A stretch of 64,000 nucleotides of DNA from an uncultured Bacillota bacterium (GTDB lineage Bacteria; Bacillota; Dehalobacteriia; UBA7702). Position 1 is the stretch's first letter, and each line of letters starts with the position of its first letter. The translations under genes and the position numbers were made by a program. Below are positions 32,433-40,809 of the stretch, piece by piece. The stretch lies in the NCBI GenBank assembly GCA_934702375.1, contig CAKUYE010000012.1, positions 1-64,000 of the forward strand. The letters run 5' to 3'. The notes beneath the pieces are model-generated. The model did no database searches and was not told where the DNA came from. It saw nothing but the letters and a program-made list of their open reading frames with translations.

Positions 32433-33926
32433 ATGGAAAGTCGTATTTTAAATGATTCATTGAAGTCAAAAATATGCAGTGCGGAAGAAGCCGCATTGCT
32501 TTTGAAAGATGGTATGACCGTAGCCGTCAGCGGTTTTACACTGTCATCCTATCCAAAAGCGGTGCCGGTAGCCTTGGCCAAACGGGTAAAACACGGAGAA
32601 AAGATTAAGCTGAATCTTTATTCCGGAGCATCTACCGGTGATGAACTGGACGGTATTTGGGCAGACTGCGGTATTTTGGATCATCGTTTGCCTTATCAGA
32701 CAAACCGTAAAGTGAGGGCGGCAACAAACCGCGGTGAGCTTTATTTCAGTGATGTTCATTTGGGGTTGTTCCCTCAGAATTTGATGTACGGTTTTTATAA
32801 AAAGCCCGATATTGCCATTGTGGAAGCGGTGGGGATTATGGAGGACGGCGGAATTATTCCTGCCAATTCTGTGGGGATTATGCCCCAGGCCATTGCTTTG
32901 GCCGATAAGGTGATTGTGGAATTGAATGCAGAAAATTCCATGGATTATTTTGGCCTTCATGATGTGGTGATGTTGGAAAACCCGCCTCATCGTGATGTGA
33001 TTCCCATTCGCAATGTTCGCGATCATATCGGGAAACCCTATATTCCCTGTTCCAAAGAAAAAATTGCCGCTATCGTGTTTACAAATCAGCCCGATGGTCA
33101 CCGTCAGTCAATTCCCATTACCGATACTTATGCCAGAATGGCAGAGCATCTTCTGGATTTCTTTGATTTTGAAGTGAAAAAGGGCAGATTGCCCCATAAT
33201 CTTTTGCCTCTTCAGAGCGGGGTTGGCACCGTATCCAATGCGGTTTTGGAAGGGATGCGGAAATCGGATTTTGAAAATCTGGAATTTTTTACCGAGGTCA
33301 TTCAGGAATCGGTATTAAACCTGATCGATGACGGTAAAGTTGCCTATGCTTCCGGTACGGCGGTTTCGCCGACTCCTGCAGGAATGATCCGCTTTCAGAA
33401 AAATGTAAATTATTACAAAGATTACGTTGTTTTGCGTCCTCAGGAAATCAGTAATCATGTGGAACTTGTGCGCCGCCTTGGTGTGATTGCCATCAACACG
33501 CCTTTGGAAATTGATATTTACGGCAATGTTAATTCCACCCACCAGTTTGCCAGCGGTATTATGAACGGTATCGGCGGCAGCGGTGATTTCTCTCATAACG
33601 GCTATTACAGCATTTTTGCCACACCTTCTACGGCTAAGGATGGTTCCATTTCCTGTGTTGTGCCGATGGTATCCCATGTTGACCATAATGAACACGATAC
33701 CACTGTTTTTGTTACGGAATTTGGCTATGCGGATCTTCGGGGGCTTTCTCCCAGAGAACGGGCGGAATCCATCATTGAGCATTGCGCCCATCCCGATTAT
33801 AAGGATATGCTGAAAGATTATTTCCTTCGGGCCTGTAAGGTATCGAAGCTGCAAACGCCTCATTTGCTTATGGAAGCCCTTTCCTGGCATCAGCGTTATC
33901 TGGATACCGGCTCAATGAAAAATTGA
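32433..33926 (+). CDS. Acetyl-CoA hydrolase/transferase family (succinate or propionate CoA-transferase)
   Basis: This 497-residue class I CoA-transferase moves CoA between acyl-CoA and a carboxylate, probably acetate, succinate or propionate, during anaerobic fermentation. The predicted catalytic glutamate is E288 in FFTEVIQESV. The glycine-rich GIGGSGDF and HDTTVFVTEFGYADLRG motifs match the succinate/acetate CoA-transferase group. The ATG at 32433 follows GAGGTGAAAG; a GTG at 32424 is inside that RBS. It is transcribed alone. Substrate preference needs biochemical data, since acetate, propionate and butyrate enzymes share these motifs. Confidence 0.9.
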   Translation: MESRILNDSLKSKICSAEEAALLLKDGMTVAVSGFTLSSYPKAVPVALAKRVKHGEKIKLNLYSGASTGDELDGIWADCGILDHRLPYQTNRKVRAATNRGELYFSDVHLGLFPQNLMYGFYKKPDIAIVEAVGIMEDGGIIPANSVGIMPQAIALADKVIVELNAENSMDYFGLHDVVMLENPPHRDVIPIRNVRDHIGKPYIPCSKEKIAAIVFTNQPDGHRQSIPITDTYARMAEHLLDFFDFEVKKGRLPHNLLPLQSGVGTVSNAVLEGMRKSDFENLEFFTEVIQESVLNLIDDGKVAYASGTAVSPTPAGMIRFQKNVNYYKDYVVLRPQEISNHVELVRRLGVIAINTPLEIDIYGNVNSTHQFASGIMNGIGGSGDFSHNGYYSIFATPSTAKDGSISCVVPMVSHVDHNEHDTTVFVTEFGYADLRGLSPRERAESIIEHCAHPDYKDMLKDYFLRACKVSKLQTPHLLMEALSWHQRYLDTGSMKN

Positions 33927-33950
33927 TTTTTCTGGAATTTTCGGTAGAAT
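33923..33950 (+). promoter_or_regulatory. Promoter of the 34003 gene
   Basis: TTGATT (33923-33928) and TAGAAT (33945-33950) with a 16-bp spacer; the -35 begins inside the end of the preceding gene. Confidence 0.45.
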
Positions 33951-34002
33951 AATGATATACTGAATTGTGTAAGTTTGAATCATTGAAACGGAGGAATGAC
34001 CT

Positions 34003-34359
34003 ATGAGTACTTTTGATACTTTTCGCCGAAAAGCCAGTCATGTTGCCGGAAATGTCGTGGATAAAGGATCTGAAATATTGGCATCCGGTAAAGTGAAATT
34101 ATCCATTGCCAAAGAAAAACATGCAGTGGAAGAGCTGTACTATAAGATCGGTTCCGAAACCTATCGGCATTACAAAGATACCGATGAGATCCCCGCTTTT
34201 CTGGTGGCGCTCTTTGATGAAGTGGAAATGCGTCTGAATCGTATGGAAGAGCTGAAAAACAATGTTACACAGGAAGAGTGTGAGTCTACTTCCTCTGAAG
34301 AAGAAGTGATCATTGATATCACCGAAAATGTAAACGACAACAGCGAAGAAAACGAATAA
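34003..34359 (+). CDS. Small helical protein of unknown function
   Basis: This 118-residue cytoplasmic protein begins STFDTFRRKASHVAGNVVDKGSE and continues with KVKLSIAKEKHAVEELYYKIGSETY, a pattern seen in small helical proteins of many Bacillota, sometimes fused to a zinc ribbon. Here the ribbon is missing and the last 30 residues are a highly acidic tail (EEEVIIDITENVNDNSEENE). AACGGAGG precedes the ATG. It has its own promoter and a strong terminator. Function is unknown. Confidence 0.8.
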   Translation: MSTFDTFRRKASHVAGNVVDKGSEILASGKVKLSIAKEKHAVEELYYKIGSETYRHYKDTDEIPAFLVALFDEVEMRLNRMEELKNNVTQEECESTSSEEEVIIDITENVNDNSEENE

Positions 34360-34366
34360 TAAAAAC

Positions 34367-34406
34367 GACCACGAGAGGATTTTTTTTCCTTTTCGTGGTC
34401 TTTTTT
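34367..34406 (+). terminator. Terminator of the 34003 gene
   Basis: GACCACGAgAGGA (34367-34379) pairs with TCCTttTCGTGGTC (34387-34400), followed by six Ts. Confidence 0.92.
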
Positions 34407-34493
34407 CGCTATTTTTTGAATTGTTGTAAAATGTAATAAAAAATCGATATTTCGGTAGACAATAAATTGTTTGACTTTGGCAACAAATTTTAC

Positions 34494-34522
34494 TTGCAAG
34501 GTTCGTGGTTATCCTGTATAAT
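34494..34522 (+). promoter_or_regulatory. Promoter of the OPT-P1 peptidase-mutY operon
   Basis: TTGCAA (34494-34499) and TATAAT (34517-34522) with a 17-bp spacer, 38 bp before the start codon. Confidence 0.75.
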
Positions 34523-34559
34523 TTTAAGAAATTTATATGGAATATGGAGTGAAAATCCA

Positions 34560-36236
34560 ATGTCAGAAAAAGAAATCAAATATGCGGAATCCTTCCGACA
34601 GCAACTGACGCTGCGAGGAGTGATCATTGGTTGTATCGGTGCGATGATCATCACGATGTCTTCGATGTATATTGCACTGAAAGCCAGTTCATTGCCTTGG
34701 CCCATTATTTTTGTTGCTCTTGTTTCAATGTTTGCTTTGAAGCTCTGCGGCAACACCAATATTAATGAGATTAATGTAACGCATACCATTATGAGTGCCG
34801 GTGCCATGGTTGCCGGCGGTATGGCCTTTACCTTGCCCGGCATCTGGATGCTCGGTTTGCCTACCGGCAGTGGTATGACCATGAAAATCGCCTGTGTCGT
34901 GGTGGCACTCAGCGGTGTTGTTCTCGGTTTGATCTTTACTGCTTTGTTGCGCAAGTATTTTGTGGAAACTCAGGACCTGCCTTATCCTATGGGGCAAGCT
35001 GCTGCCGATACCCTGATCATTGGGGACAAAGGCGGAAAGAAAGCCGGTATCCTTTTCGGTTCGATGGCAGCTTCTGCCGTTTGGGCTGCAATCCGTGATT
35101 GGTTTGGAAAGATCCCTGCTCTCGTTACCGGTGGCATCACAATCCCCGGTGGCGTGTTTGGTATCTATATGTCGCCGATGATGGTCTCTGTCGGTTATAT
35201 TCTCGGGCCGATGCTTCTCGGCGTATGGTTCCTTGGTGCTCTTCTCGGTAATTTCGGTATCGTGATGGGCGGCTCTGCTGCGGGTGTCTGGGATGTTGAC
35301 ACCGCCGTAGGTATTAAAAACAGCCTTGGGATCGGCGTGATGGTCGGTACCGGTGTCGGCATTATTTTAAAAGGGATTTTACCCAAAGCAAAAACAATTT
35401 TCGGTTCCATGTTTTCAAAAAATCAGCGTGGAGATGCCGTGATCGGTTTGCGCTGGGCTCCCTTTGTTATGGTAATTTTGGCCTTTGTTTTTACCTTTGT
35501 CCTTGATATGGGCATTGTTTCTGCGATTCTTACGATTTTGGGGGTATGGCTTACTACGGCGATGTCTGCCCAGATCCTCGGTCAGACCGGGATCAATCCC
35601 ATGGAAATTTTTGGTGTGATCGTGTTGCTGGCCTGCCGCGCCGCTTCCTCCATCGGTCAGCTGGAAGCTTTCTTTGTTGCTGCCATCGTTGCCGTAGCCT
35701 GCGGCCTTTGCGGCGATGTTATGAATGACTTTAAGGTGGGTCACATCGTTCATACCGATCCCAAAGCCCAGTGGATTGGCGAAGCTATCGGCGGCTTGAT
35801 CGGTGCGGTAATTTCTGTTGTCGTATTGTTTATTCTTCTGAATGCCTATGGTCCCGAAGCTTTTGGTGACCCCAACGTATTCCCTGCTGCTCAGGCCGGT
35901 GTTGTTGCCGGTATGGTACAGGGGATTGCCAGTATGCCTGCATTTATCATTGGTTTGGTGATCGGCGGTGTTCTCTATTGCTTTAATCTCCCGGTCATGA
36001 CGCTTGGTCTTGGGATATATCTTCCATTCTATCTTTCTTTCACGGCATTCCTTGGCGGCCTTTTGAAGCTGATTACCGACGGCATCAAAAAGGCTATGGA
36101 TAAGAAAAAACCTGCCGATGAAGTACGTTCCGAAGGTACCGGTCTTATCATTGCTTCCGGCCTTCTCGGCGGGGAAGCCATTGCCGGTGTTATCATCGCT
36201 CTTATCATGGTTTGTCTTGGTTTGGGGGCGATCTAA
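34560..36236 (+). CDS. OPT-family oligopeptide transporter
   Basis: This 558-residue polytopic membrane protein of the OPT superfamily imports small peptides, or in some members metal chelates, probably by proton symport. About 14-16 hydrophobic segments are visible, with family motifs such as SMYIALKASSLPWPIIF, NINEINVTHTIMSAGAMVAGG and QDLPYPMGQAAADTL. The start at 34560 follows GGAG with a 10-nt spacer and lies downstream of the promoter at 34494-34522, which excludes a longer reading. A P1-family peptidase gene starts on the next base after the stop codon, supporting peptide uptake and hydrolysis. Confidence 0.92.
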   Translation: MSEKEIKYAESFRQQLTLRGVIIGCIGAMIITMSSMYIALKASSLPWPIIFVALVSMFALKLCGNTNINEINVTHTIMSAGAMVAGGMAFTLPGIWMLGLPTGSGMTMKIACVVVALSGVVLGLIFTALLRKYFVETQDLPYPMGQAAADTLIIGDKGGKKAGILFGSMAASAVWAAIRDWFGKIPALVTGGITIPGGVFGIYMSPMMVSVGYILGPMLLGVWFLGALLGNFGIVMGGSAAGVWDVDTAVGIKNSLGIGVMVGTGVGIILKGILPKAKTIFGSMFSKNQRGDAVIGLRWAPFVMVILAFVFTFVLDMGIVSAILTILGVWLTTAMSAQILGQTGINPMEIFGVIVLLACRAASSIGQLEAFFVAAIVAVACGLCGDVMNDFKVGHIVHTDPKAQWIGEAIGGLIGAVISVVVLFILLNAYGPEAFGDPNVFPAAQAGVVAGMVQGIASMPAFIIGLVIGGVLYCFNLPVMTLGLGIYLPFYLSFTAFLGGLLKLITDGIKKAMDKKKPADEVRSEGTGLIIASGLLGGEAIAGVIIALIMVCLGLGAI

Positions 36237-37193
36237 ATGGCGGAGATCTCCATTCAAAATATCGAAGGCTTTTTTATCGGCAATGCCCAGGATATTGAAG
36301 GTGGTACCGGCTGTACTGCCATCTATTGTCCGGAAGGTGCTTCTGCCGGTGTCGATGTCCGTGGCGGCGGTCCGGCTACCCGGGAAACGGATTTGCTGAA
36401 CCCCGTCAATATGGTGGATAAAATCCATTGTGTCATGCTCAGCGGCGGTTCTGCCTTTGGGCTGGCAGCTGCCGACGGTGCAATGGCTTATCTGGAGGAA
36501 CACGAAGTCGGTTTTGATGTGGGAGTCGGTCGAGTACCGATCATCCCTTCGGCTTGCCTCTTTGATCTTGTGGTTGGGGACCCCAAACGCCGTCCCGATC
36601 GTGAAATGGGCTATGCCGCCCTGGTGGATGCGGAAAAAAATGCACCTCAATCCGGACTTGTCGGTTCCGGTACCGGTGCCACCGTTGGGAAAATCTGCGG
36701 TGCGGAACGGGCAATGAAATCCGGCCTTGGGATTTATGCGGAGCAGATCGGCGATCTTAAAGTCGGCGCTGTTGTTGCGGTAAATGCTCTTGGTGATGTG
36801 ATGGATTGGGAGACCCACCGGCCTCTTGCCGGTTTGTTAAAGGAAGACGGTACCGGAGTTGCCTCTACGTTGACAGCCTTTAAGCAGATCGTCGATCCGA
36901 ATTTCAGCGCCTTTCAGGGAAACACAACTTTGGGTTGTGTGATTACCAATGCTGTGCTTACGAAATCCCAGGCGAAAAAGGTTGCGATGATGACTCACAA
37001 CGGCTATGCCCGTGCCATATGCCCGGTACACACCTCTGCCGATGGAGATGCCATCTTTACTATGGCAAAGGGTAAAGTGGAAGCCCACATTGATGTGGTG
37101 GGAGCCGTTGCTGCCGAGGTGATGATGAAAGCCATTTGCCGTGCCGTAAAGGTTCCTTCTGCTTACGGTTTTAAAGGATATTTGGATCTATGA
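36237..37193 (+). CDS. P1-family (DmpA-like) aminopeptidase
   Basis: This 318-residue Ntn-type hydrolase is related to L-aminopeptidase D-esterase DmpA and beta-peptidyl aminopeptidases. It is self-cleaving: the likely site is in GNTTLGCVITNA, where a threonine becomes the N-terminal nucleophile of the small subunit. Other landmarks are GGTGCTAIYCPEGASAGVDV, SGGSAFGLAAADG and VGSGTGATVGK. The ATG directly abuts the stop of the OPT transporter, so the pair probably imports and degrades peptides. The specificity, including possible D- or beta-amino acid peptides, is unknown. It overlaps mutY by 4 bp. Confidence 0.9.
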   Translation: MAEISIQNIEGFFIGNAQDIEGGTGCTAIYCPEGASAGVDVRGGGPATRETDLLNPVNMVDKIHCVMLSGGSAFGLAAADGAMAYLEEHEVGFDVGVGRVPIIPSACLFDLVVGDPKRRPDREMGYAALVDAEKNAPQSGLVGSGTGATVGKICGAERAMKSGLGIYAEQIGDLKVGAVVAVNALGDVMDWETHRPLAGLLKEDGTGVASTLTAFKQIVDPNFSAFQGNTTLGCVITNAVLTKSQAKKVAMMTHNGYARAICPVHTSADGDAIFTMAKGKVEAHIDVVGAVAAEVMMKAICRAVKVPSAYGFKGYLDL

Positions 37194-38206
37194 GTTATGA
37201 TTTCACGAGGATCGTTGCGCCGCTGCTGTGTTGGTATGATGCAGAGCGGCGCATTTTGCCATGGCGTGAAGATCCCACGCCGTATCATGTCTGGGTTTCG
37301 GAGATTATGCTTCAGCAAACCCGGGTGGAAGCGGTGATTGATTATTATAACCGCTTTTTGAAACGATTCCCTGATGTCACGACATTGGCGCAGGCGGATG
37401 TGGACGAGGTTCTCTCCTATTGGCAGGGGCTGGGCTACTATCGCCGCTGTGAAATGCTCCATCGAGCCGCCAAAGAGATTGTCTCATCTTATGAAGGAGA
37501 AATCCCCGGTGATTTTCATCGGCTTTTGGCGCTCCCCGGAATTGGGCGATATACTGCGGCGGCAGTGATGTCTATTGGCTTTGGTCAGCCCTACGCCGCT
37601 GTAGACGGTAATGTTTTGCGGGTGGTGATGCGCCTGACCGATTGTGATGACTGCATTGACGAGGATTCCACGAAAAAGCGGGTGGAAAAGGAATTGACGG
37701 CAGTGATGCCCCATGATCGTACTTCCGCTTTTACCCAGGCTCTGATGGATCTGGGTGCAACGATTTGTTTGCCTAACGGAGAGCCGAAATGCAGTATTTG
37801 TCCTCTTATGGAGCTTTGTTTGGGGCGCTTTCGCAGTGATATGCTGCCGGTGCGCAAAACAAAAAAGCCCCGTTCTCAGGAAGAAAGAACGGTGCTGGTA
37901 CTATGCTGCGGTGATGAGATTGCTTTGAGAAAACGTCCGGAAAAAGGGTTGCTGGCAAAAATGTGGGAGTTCCCCAATGAGCTTGGTACTTTTACCGTTG
38001 AAGAGGTAAAAAGACGGTATAATGGGGATGTGACGCCTCTTGGCAAGGCAAAACATATCTTCAGCCATATCGAATGGCATATGACCGGTTATCGTGTAGA
38101 GGTAAAAGAAAAACTTTGTGATCCCTCTCTGGTTTGGATAAAAAAAGAGGAAATGACGGATTATGCCATTCCCTCGGCTTTTGGATATTTTAAAAAAGTG
38201 CTGTGA
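37190..38206 (+). CDS. mutY: Adenine DNA glycosylase MutY
   Basis: MutY (338 residues) removes adenine mispaired with 8-oxoguanine. It has the catalytic helix-hairpin-helix region (WVSEIMLQQTRVEAV, LLALPGIGRYTAAAVMS, VDGNVLRVV), the [4Fe-4S] cysteines ending in CSICPLMELC, and a C-terminal NUDIX-like domain that reads 8-oxoguanine (LGKAKHIFSHIEWHMTGY). It is coupled to the peptidase gene by an ATGA overlap. Its 3' end overlaps the convergent DUF554 gene by 17 bp. Confidence 0.94.
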   Translation: MSYDFTRIVAPLLCWYDAERRILPWREDPTPYHVWVSEIMLQQTRVEAVIDYYNRFLKRFPDVTTLAQADVDEVLSYWQGLGYYRRCEMLHRAAKEIVSSYEGEIPGDFHRLLALPGIGRYTAAAVMSIGFGQPYAAVDGNVLRVVMRLTDCDDCIDEDSTKKRVEKELTAVMPHDRTSAFTQALMDLGATICLPNGEPKCSICPLMELCLGRFRSDMLPVRKTKKPRSQEERTVLVLCCGDEIALRKRPEKGLLAKMWEFPNELGTFTVEEVKRRYNGDVTPLGKAKHIFSHIEWHMTGYRVEVKEKLCDPSLVWIKKEEMTDYAIPSAFGYFKKVL

Positions 38207-38897
38207 GCCAATGAACAAAAGGCTGATACGCAATGGGTAGGAATAGTGCCGGCAGCATATTTCCTACCCTTATTTTTTCTTTGCCCAGACCCAGCATATT
38301 CATGGCAATGCCGATCATCAGCACACCGCCGACGGCTGACATTTCCGTGATAATCGCATCGCTGAGGTAGGGGGAGATCCATATGGCCAGTATCGTGATG
38401 AGTCCCTGATAAAGCAGGACTGATACGCCGGAAAACAGAACACCGATGCCGAGTGCCACGGCGAAGGATAATGCGGCGATGCTGTCGATCACGGTTTTGG
38501 ATAAAATGATGGTGGGATCGCCAACGGTGCCGGCTTGAAGAGAGCCTAAGATGGCCATGGGGCCGATGCAGAAGAGCAGGGAACCGGCAACAAAGCTTTG
38601 GGTAAAGGTGCTGTTGGCATCTTTTGCTGCAAAGCGCTTTTTTAGTTTGTCGCCAAAGCTTTCCAGCCGATCTTCGATCTTTATCCACTCGCCGCAAAAT
38701 GTGCCGATGACAATGCAGATGATCATGCCCAAAGTATCTGTTGTATCGATGGCATAGGTTACACCGATGATCCCCACGATGATGGCAAGGCCTACCAGAA
38801 TGGAGGAAGTGTATTTTTCGTTGATCTTATTTTGAAATAACACGCCGATAAGAGAAGCGGCGGCAATACCGATGGCATTGATCACGGTAGCGAACAT
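38190..38897 (-). CDS. DUF554-family membrane protein
   Basis: This 235-residue integral membrane protein has about six to seven hydrophobic segments and belongs to DUF554 (YdfK-like). Recognisable stretches are NAIGIAAASLIGVLF, IGTFCGEWIKIEDRL, the FVAGSLLFCIGPMAILGSLQ motif and ISAVGG-like MSAVGGVLMIGIAMNMLG. The start at 38897 is set by AAAGGTGA; GTG 38906 falls within it. Function is unknown; a transport role is often assumed without proof. Its last 17 bp lie antisense over the end of mutY. Confidence 0.9.
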   Translation of the reverse strand: MFATVINAIGIAAASLIGVLFQNKINEKYTSSILVGLAIIVGIIGVTYAIDTTDTLGMIICIVIGTFCGEWIKIEDRLESFGDKLKKRFAAKDANSTFTQSFVAGSLLFCIGPMAILGSLQAGTVGDPTIILSKTVIDSIAALSFAVALGIGVLFSGVSVLLYQGLITILAIWISPYLSDAIITEMSAVGGVLMIGIAMNMLGLGKEKIRVGNMLPALFLPIAYQPFVHWLTALF

Positions 38898-39116
38898 TAA
38901 AATCACCTTTCAATTATAAAATGATAATGTAAATTATAACAGGAACGAAAAGAGATTACAATTGCTGCAACGGGTAATTATTTGCCGTTGGGATGGGGAG
39001 TATTTTGTTGATATTCGTCACGGTATATGACTTTCCTTGTTTTAATGGCGATTCTCTTTTCTTTTCACCCTGTTTCTGTTATAATGTAGTCGTTGATGTA
39101 AGGAGATGATCTTTCA

Positions 39117-39830
39117 ATGAATGAACACAGAAAGGGCCGTCCTTTGGATGAAACACGCCCTATTACCGTGATTCCTGATTTTCAGAAATTTGCCGATGCT
39201 TCGGTGCTCTGGTGTCAGGGAGATACGAAAGTCCTTGTGGGGTTAAATGTAGAAGATAAAGTCCCGGCATTTTTAGAAGGCAGTAATAAAGGCTGGGTCA
39301 CTGCGGAATATGCGCTACTTCCGGCTTCTACCCAAACAAGAACCGCCCGAGAAGCCGCAAAAGGTAAACAGAGCGGCCGTACTCAGGAAATTCAAAGATT
39401 GATCGGACGCAGCCTGCGGCCGGCCGTAAACTTAAAGGCGATCCCCGGTCAAACCGTAAAAATTGATTGTGAAGTGCTTCAGGCCGATGGCGGTACGCGT
39501 ACGGCTTCGATCTGCGCTGCCTGGCTTTGTCTGGCTCTGGCAGTAAAAAAGGGGAAATTACCCAAAGCCGCATTGGAGGAGGAAATCGCGGCGATCAGTG
39601 TCGGTATTGTCGGCGGTGAAGTTTCTTTGGATTTGGAATACGCCGAGGACAGCAAGGCCGATGTAGATATGAACGTGGTTATGACCGGCAAAGGTCATTA
39701 TGTGGAAATTCAGGGCACCGGTGAAAACGGAGATTTCTCCGATGAAGAATTAACGAAATTGTTGACTTATGCCAAAAAGGGGATTCAGGCGATTTTTCGT
39801 TTGGAACAGGATTTCCTGGCAGAGGTATAA
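39117..39830 (+). CDS. rph: Ribonuclease PH
   Basis: RNase PH (237 residues) is a phosphorolytic 3'-exoribonuclease that trims tRNA and rRNA precursors. The family motifs GWVTAEYALLPASTQTR, GRTQEIQRLIGRSLRPAV, DCEVLQADGGTRTASICAAW and the catalytic acidic pair in DLEYAEDSKADVDMNVVMT are all present. AGGAGATGA precedes the ATG. The rdgB gene follows after 26 bp, a common pairing in Bacillota. Confidence 0.95.
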   Translation: MNEHRKGRPLDETRPITVIPDFQKFADASVLWCQGDTKVLVGLNVEDKVPAFLEGSNKGWVTAEYALLPASTQTRTAREAAKGKQSGRTQEIQRLIGRSLRPAVNLKAIPGQTVKIDCEVLQADGGTRTASICAAWLCLALAVKKGKLPKAALEEEIAAISVGIVGGEVSLDLEYAEDSKADVDMNVVMTGKGHYVEIQGTGENGDFSDEELTKLLTYAKKGIQAIFRLEQDFLAEV

Positions 39831-39856
39831 ATCGAAAATGTGGAGCATAGTTTGAA

Positions 39857-40459
39857 ATGGAATTGTTTTTTGCAACAGGTAATAAAAATAAAGTAAAGGA
39901 ATTGGCAGCATTGATCGAGGATATGGATATTCATGTTCGATCCGTTGCCGATGTTCCGGATTTTGTTTCGCCGCCGGAAACCGGTGCAACCTTTAAGGAA
40001 AATGCTTTCATTAAAGCAAAAAGTGCTGCGGAATTCACCGGCCTGGCAGCTTTGGCTGACGACAGCGGTTTGGTCGTTCCGGCTTTAAATGGTGCTCCCG
40101 GCGTTTATTCTGCCCGCTACAGTGGGGAAGAAGGCAATGACGATGCCAACAATGAAAAGCTGCTTTGCGAGATGAAAGATATCCCGGAGGAAAAAAGAAA
40201 CGCTTATTTCTGTACCGTTCTCTGCTTGTATCTGCCCGATGGGTCTGTTTATTACAGTGAGGGCAGAGTAGAAGGAAGAATTCTTTTTGACTACTGCGGA
40301 ACCAATGGCTTTGGCTATGATCCTCTCTTTTTTGTGACGGAAAAAGGGAAGGGAATGGCCGAAATGACCCTGGAAGAAAAAAATGAAATCAGTCATCGAA
40401 GCAGGGCTTTTACATCAATGAAAGCGGCTCTGAACAGCCTTTTATCACATACCCCTTGA
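39857..40459 (+). CDS. rdgB: XTP/dITP pyrophosphatase (RdgB/HAM1)
   Basis: This 200-residue enzyme hydrolyses non-canonical purine nucleotides (dITP, XTP) and so keeps them out of DNA and RNA. It begins with FFATGNKNKVKELAAL and has FKENAFIKAKSAAEFTGLAALADDSGL, GAPGVYSARYSGE, GTNGFGYDPLFFV and NEISHRSRA, matching the family throughout. It follows rph on the same strand. A strong tRNA promoter begins at 40456, overlapping the end of this gene. Confidence 0.95.
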   Translation: MELFFATGNKNKVKELAALIEDMDIHVRSVADVPDFVSPPETGATFKENAFIKAKSAAEFTGLAALADDSGLVVPALNGAPGVYSARYSGEEGNDDANNEKLLCEMKDIPEEKRNAYFCTVLCLYLPDGSVYYSEGRVEGRILFDYCGTNGFGYDPLFFVTEKGKGMAEMTLEEKNEISHRSRAFTSMKAALNSLLSHTP

Positions 40460-40484
40460 CAATGGGAGAAAAATAGGTTATAAT
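40456..40484 (+). promoter_or_regulatory. tRNA-Gly promoter
   Basis: Consensus TTGACA (40456-40461) and TATAAT (40479-40484) with a 17-bp spacer. Confidence 0.92.
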
Positions 40485-40495
40485 ATGATTACTTT

Positions 40496-40569
<74 letters not shown>

Positions 40570-40672
40570 CAATTTATTATTTATTTAATTGTTGCTAATG
40601 AAAATAAAGGGGTCGTCAACCCATCGGCCGCAGGGCTGCAAACTTGGCTTTTCAAAACCACGATTGAAAGTC

Positions 40673-40705
40673 AACTCTGTTGCTTTTGTGTGCAACAGAG
40701 TTTTT
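40673..40705 (+). terminator. tRNA-Gly transcript terminator
   Basis: AACTCTGTTGC (40673-40683) pairs perfectly with GCAACAGAGTT (40692-40702), then Ts. The roughly 100 bases between the tRNA and this hairpin show no gene. Confidence 0.88.
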
Positions 40706-40809
40706 GATTAAGTAATCATTTTATATTTATATTTTAAATGTTAAAACTGAATAACAACTGAATATTGAATATTCCCGAAAATTTTTTGAAAGAAAAGGAG
40801 CGAAGTCCT

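Noticed and set aside
40570..40672. Extra tRNA or small gene after tRNA-Gly
   Set aside because: No cloverleaf is visible, and the in-frame stretch starts inside the tRNA; it is probably just the trailer of the tRNA transcript.
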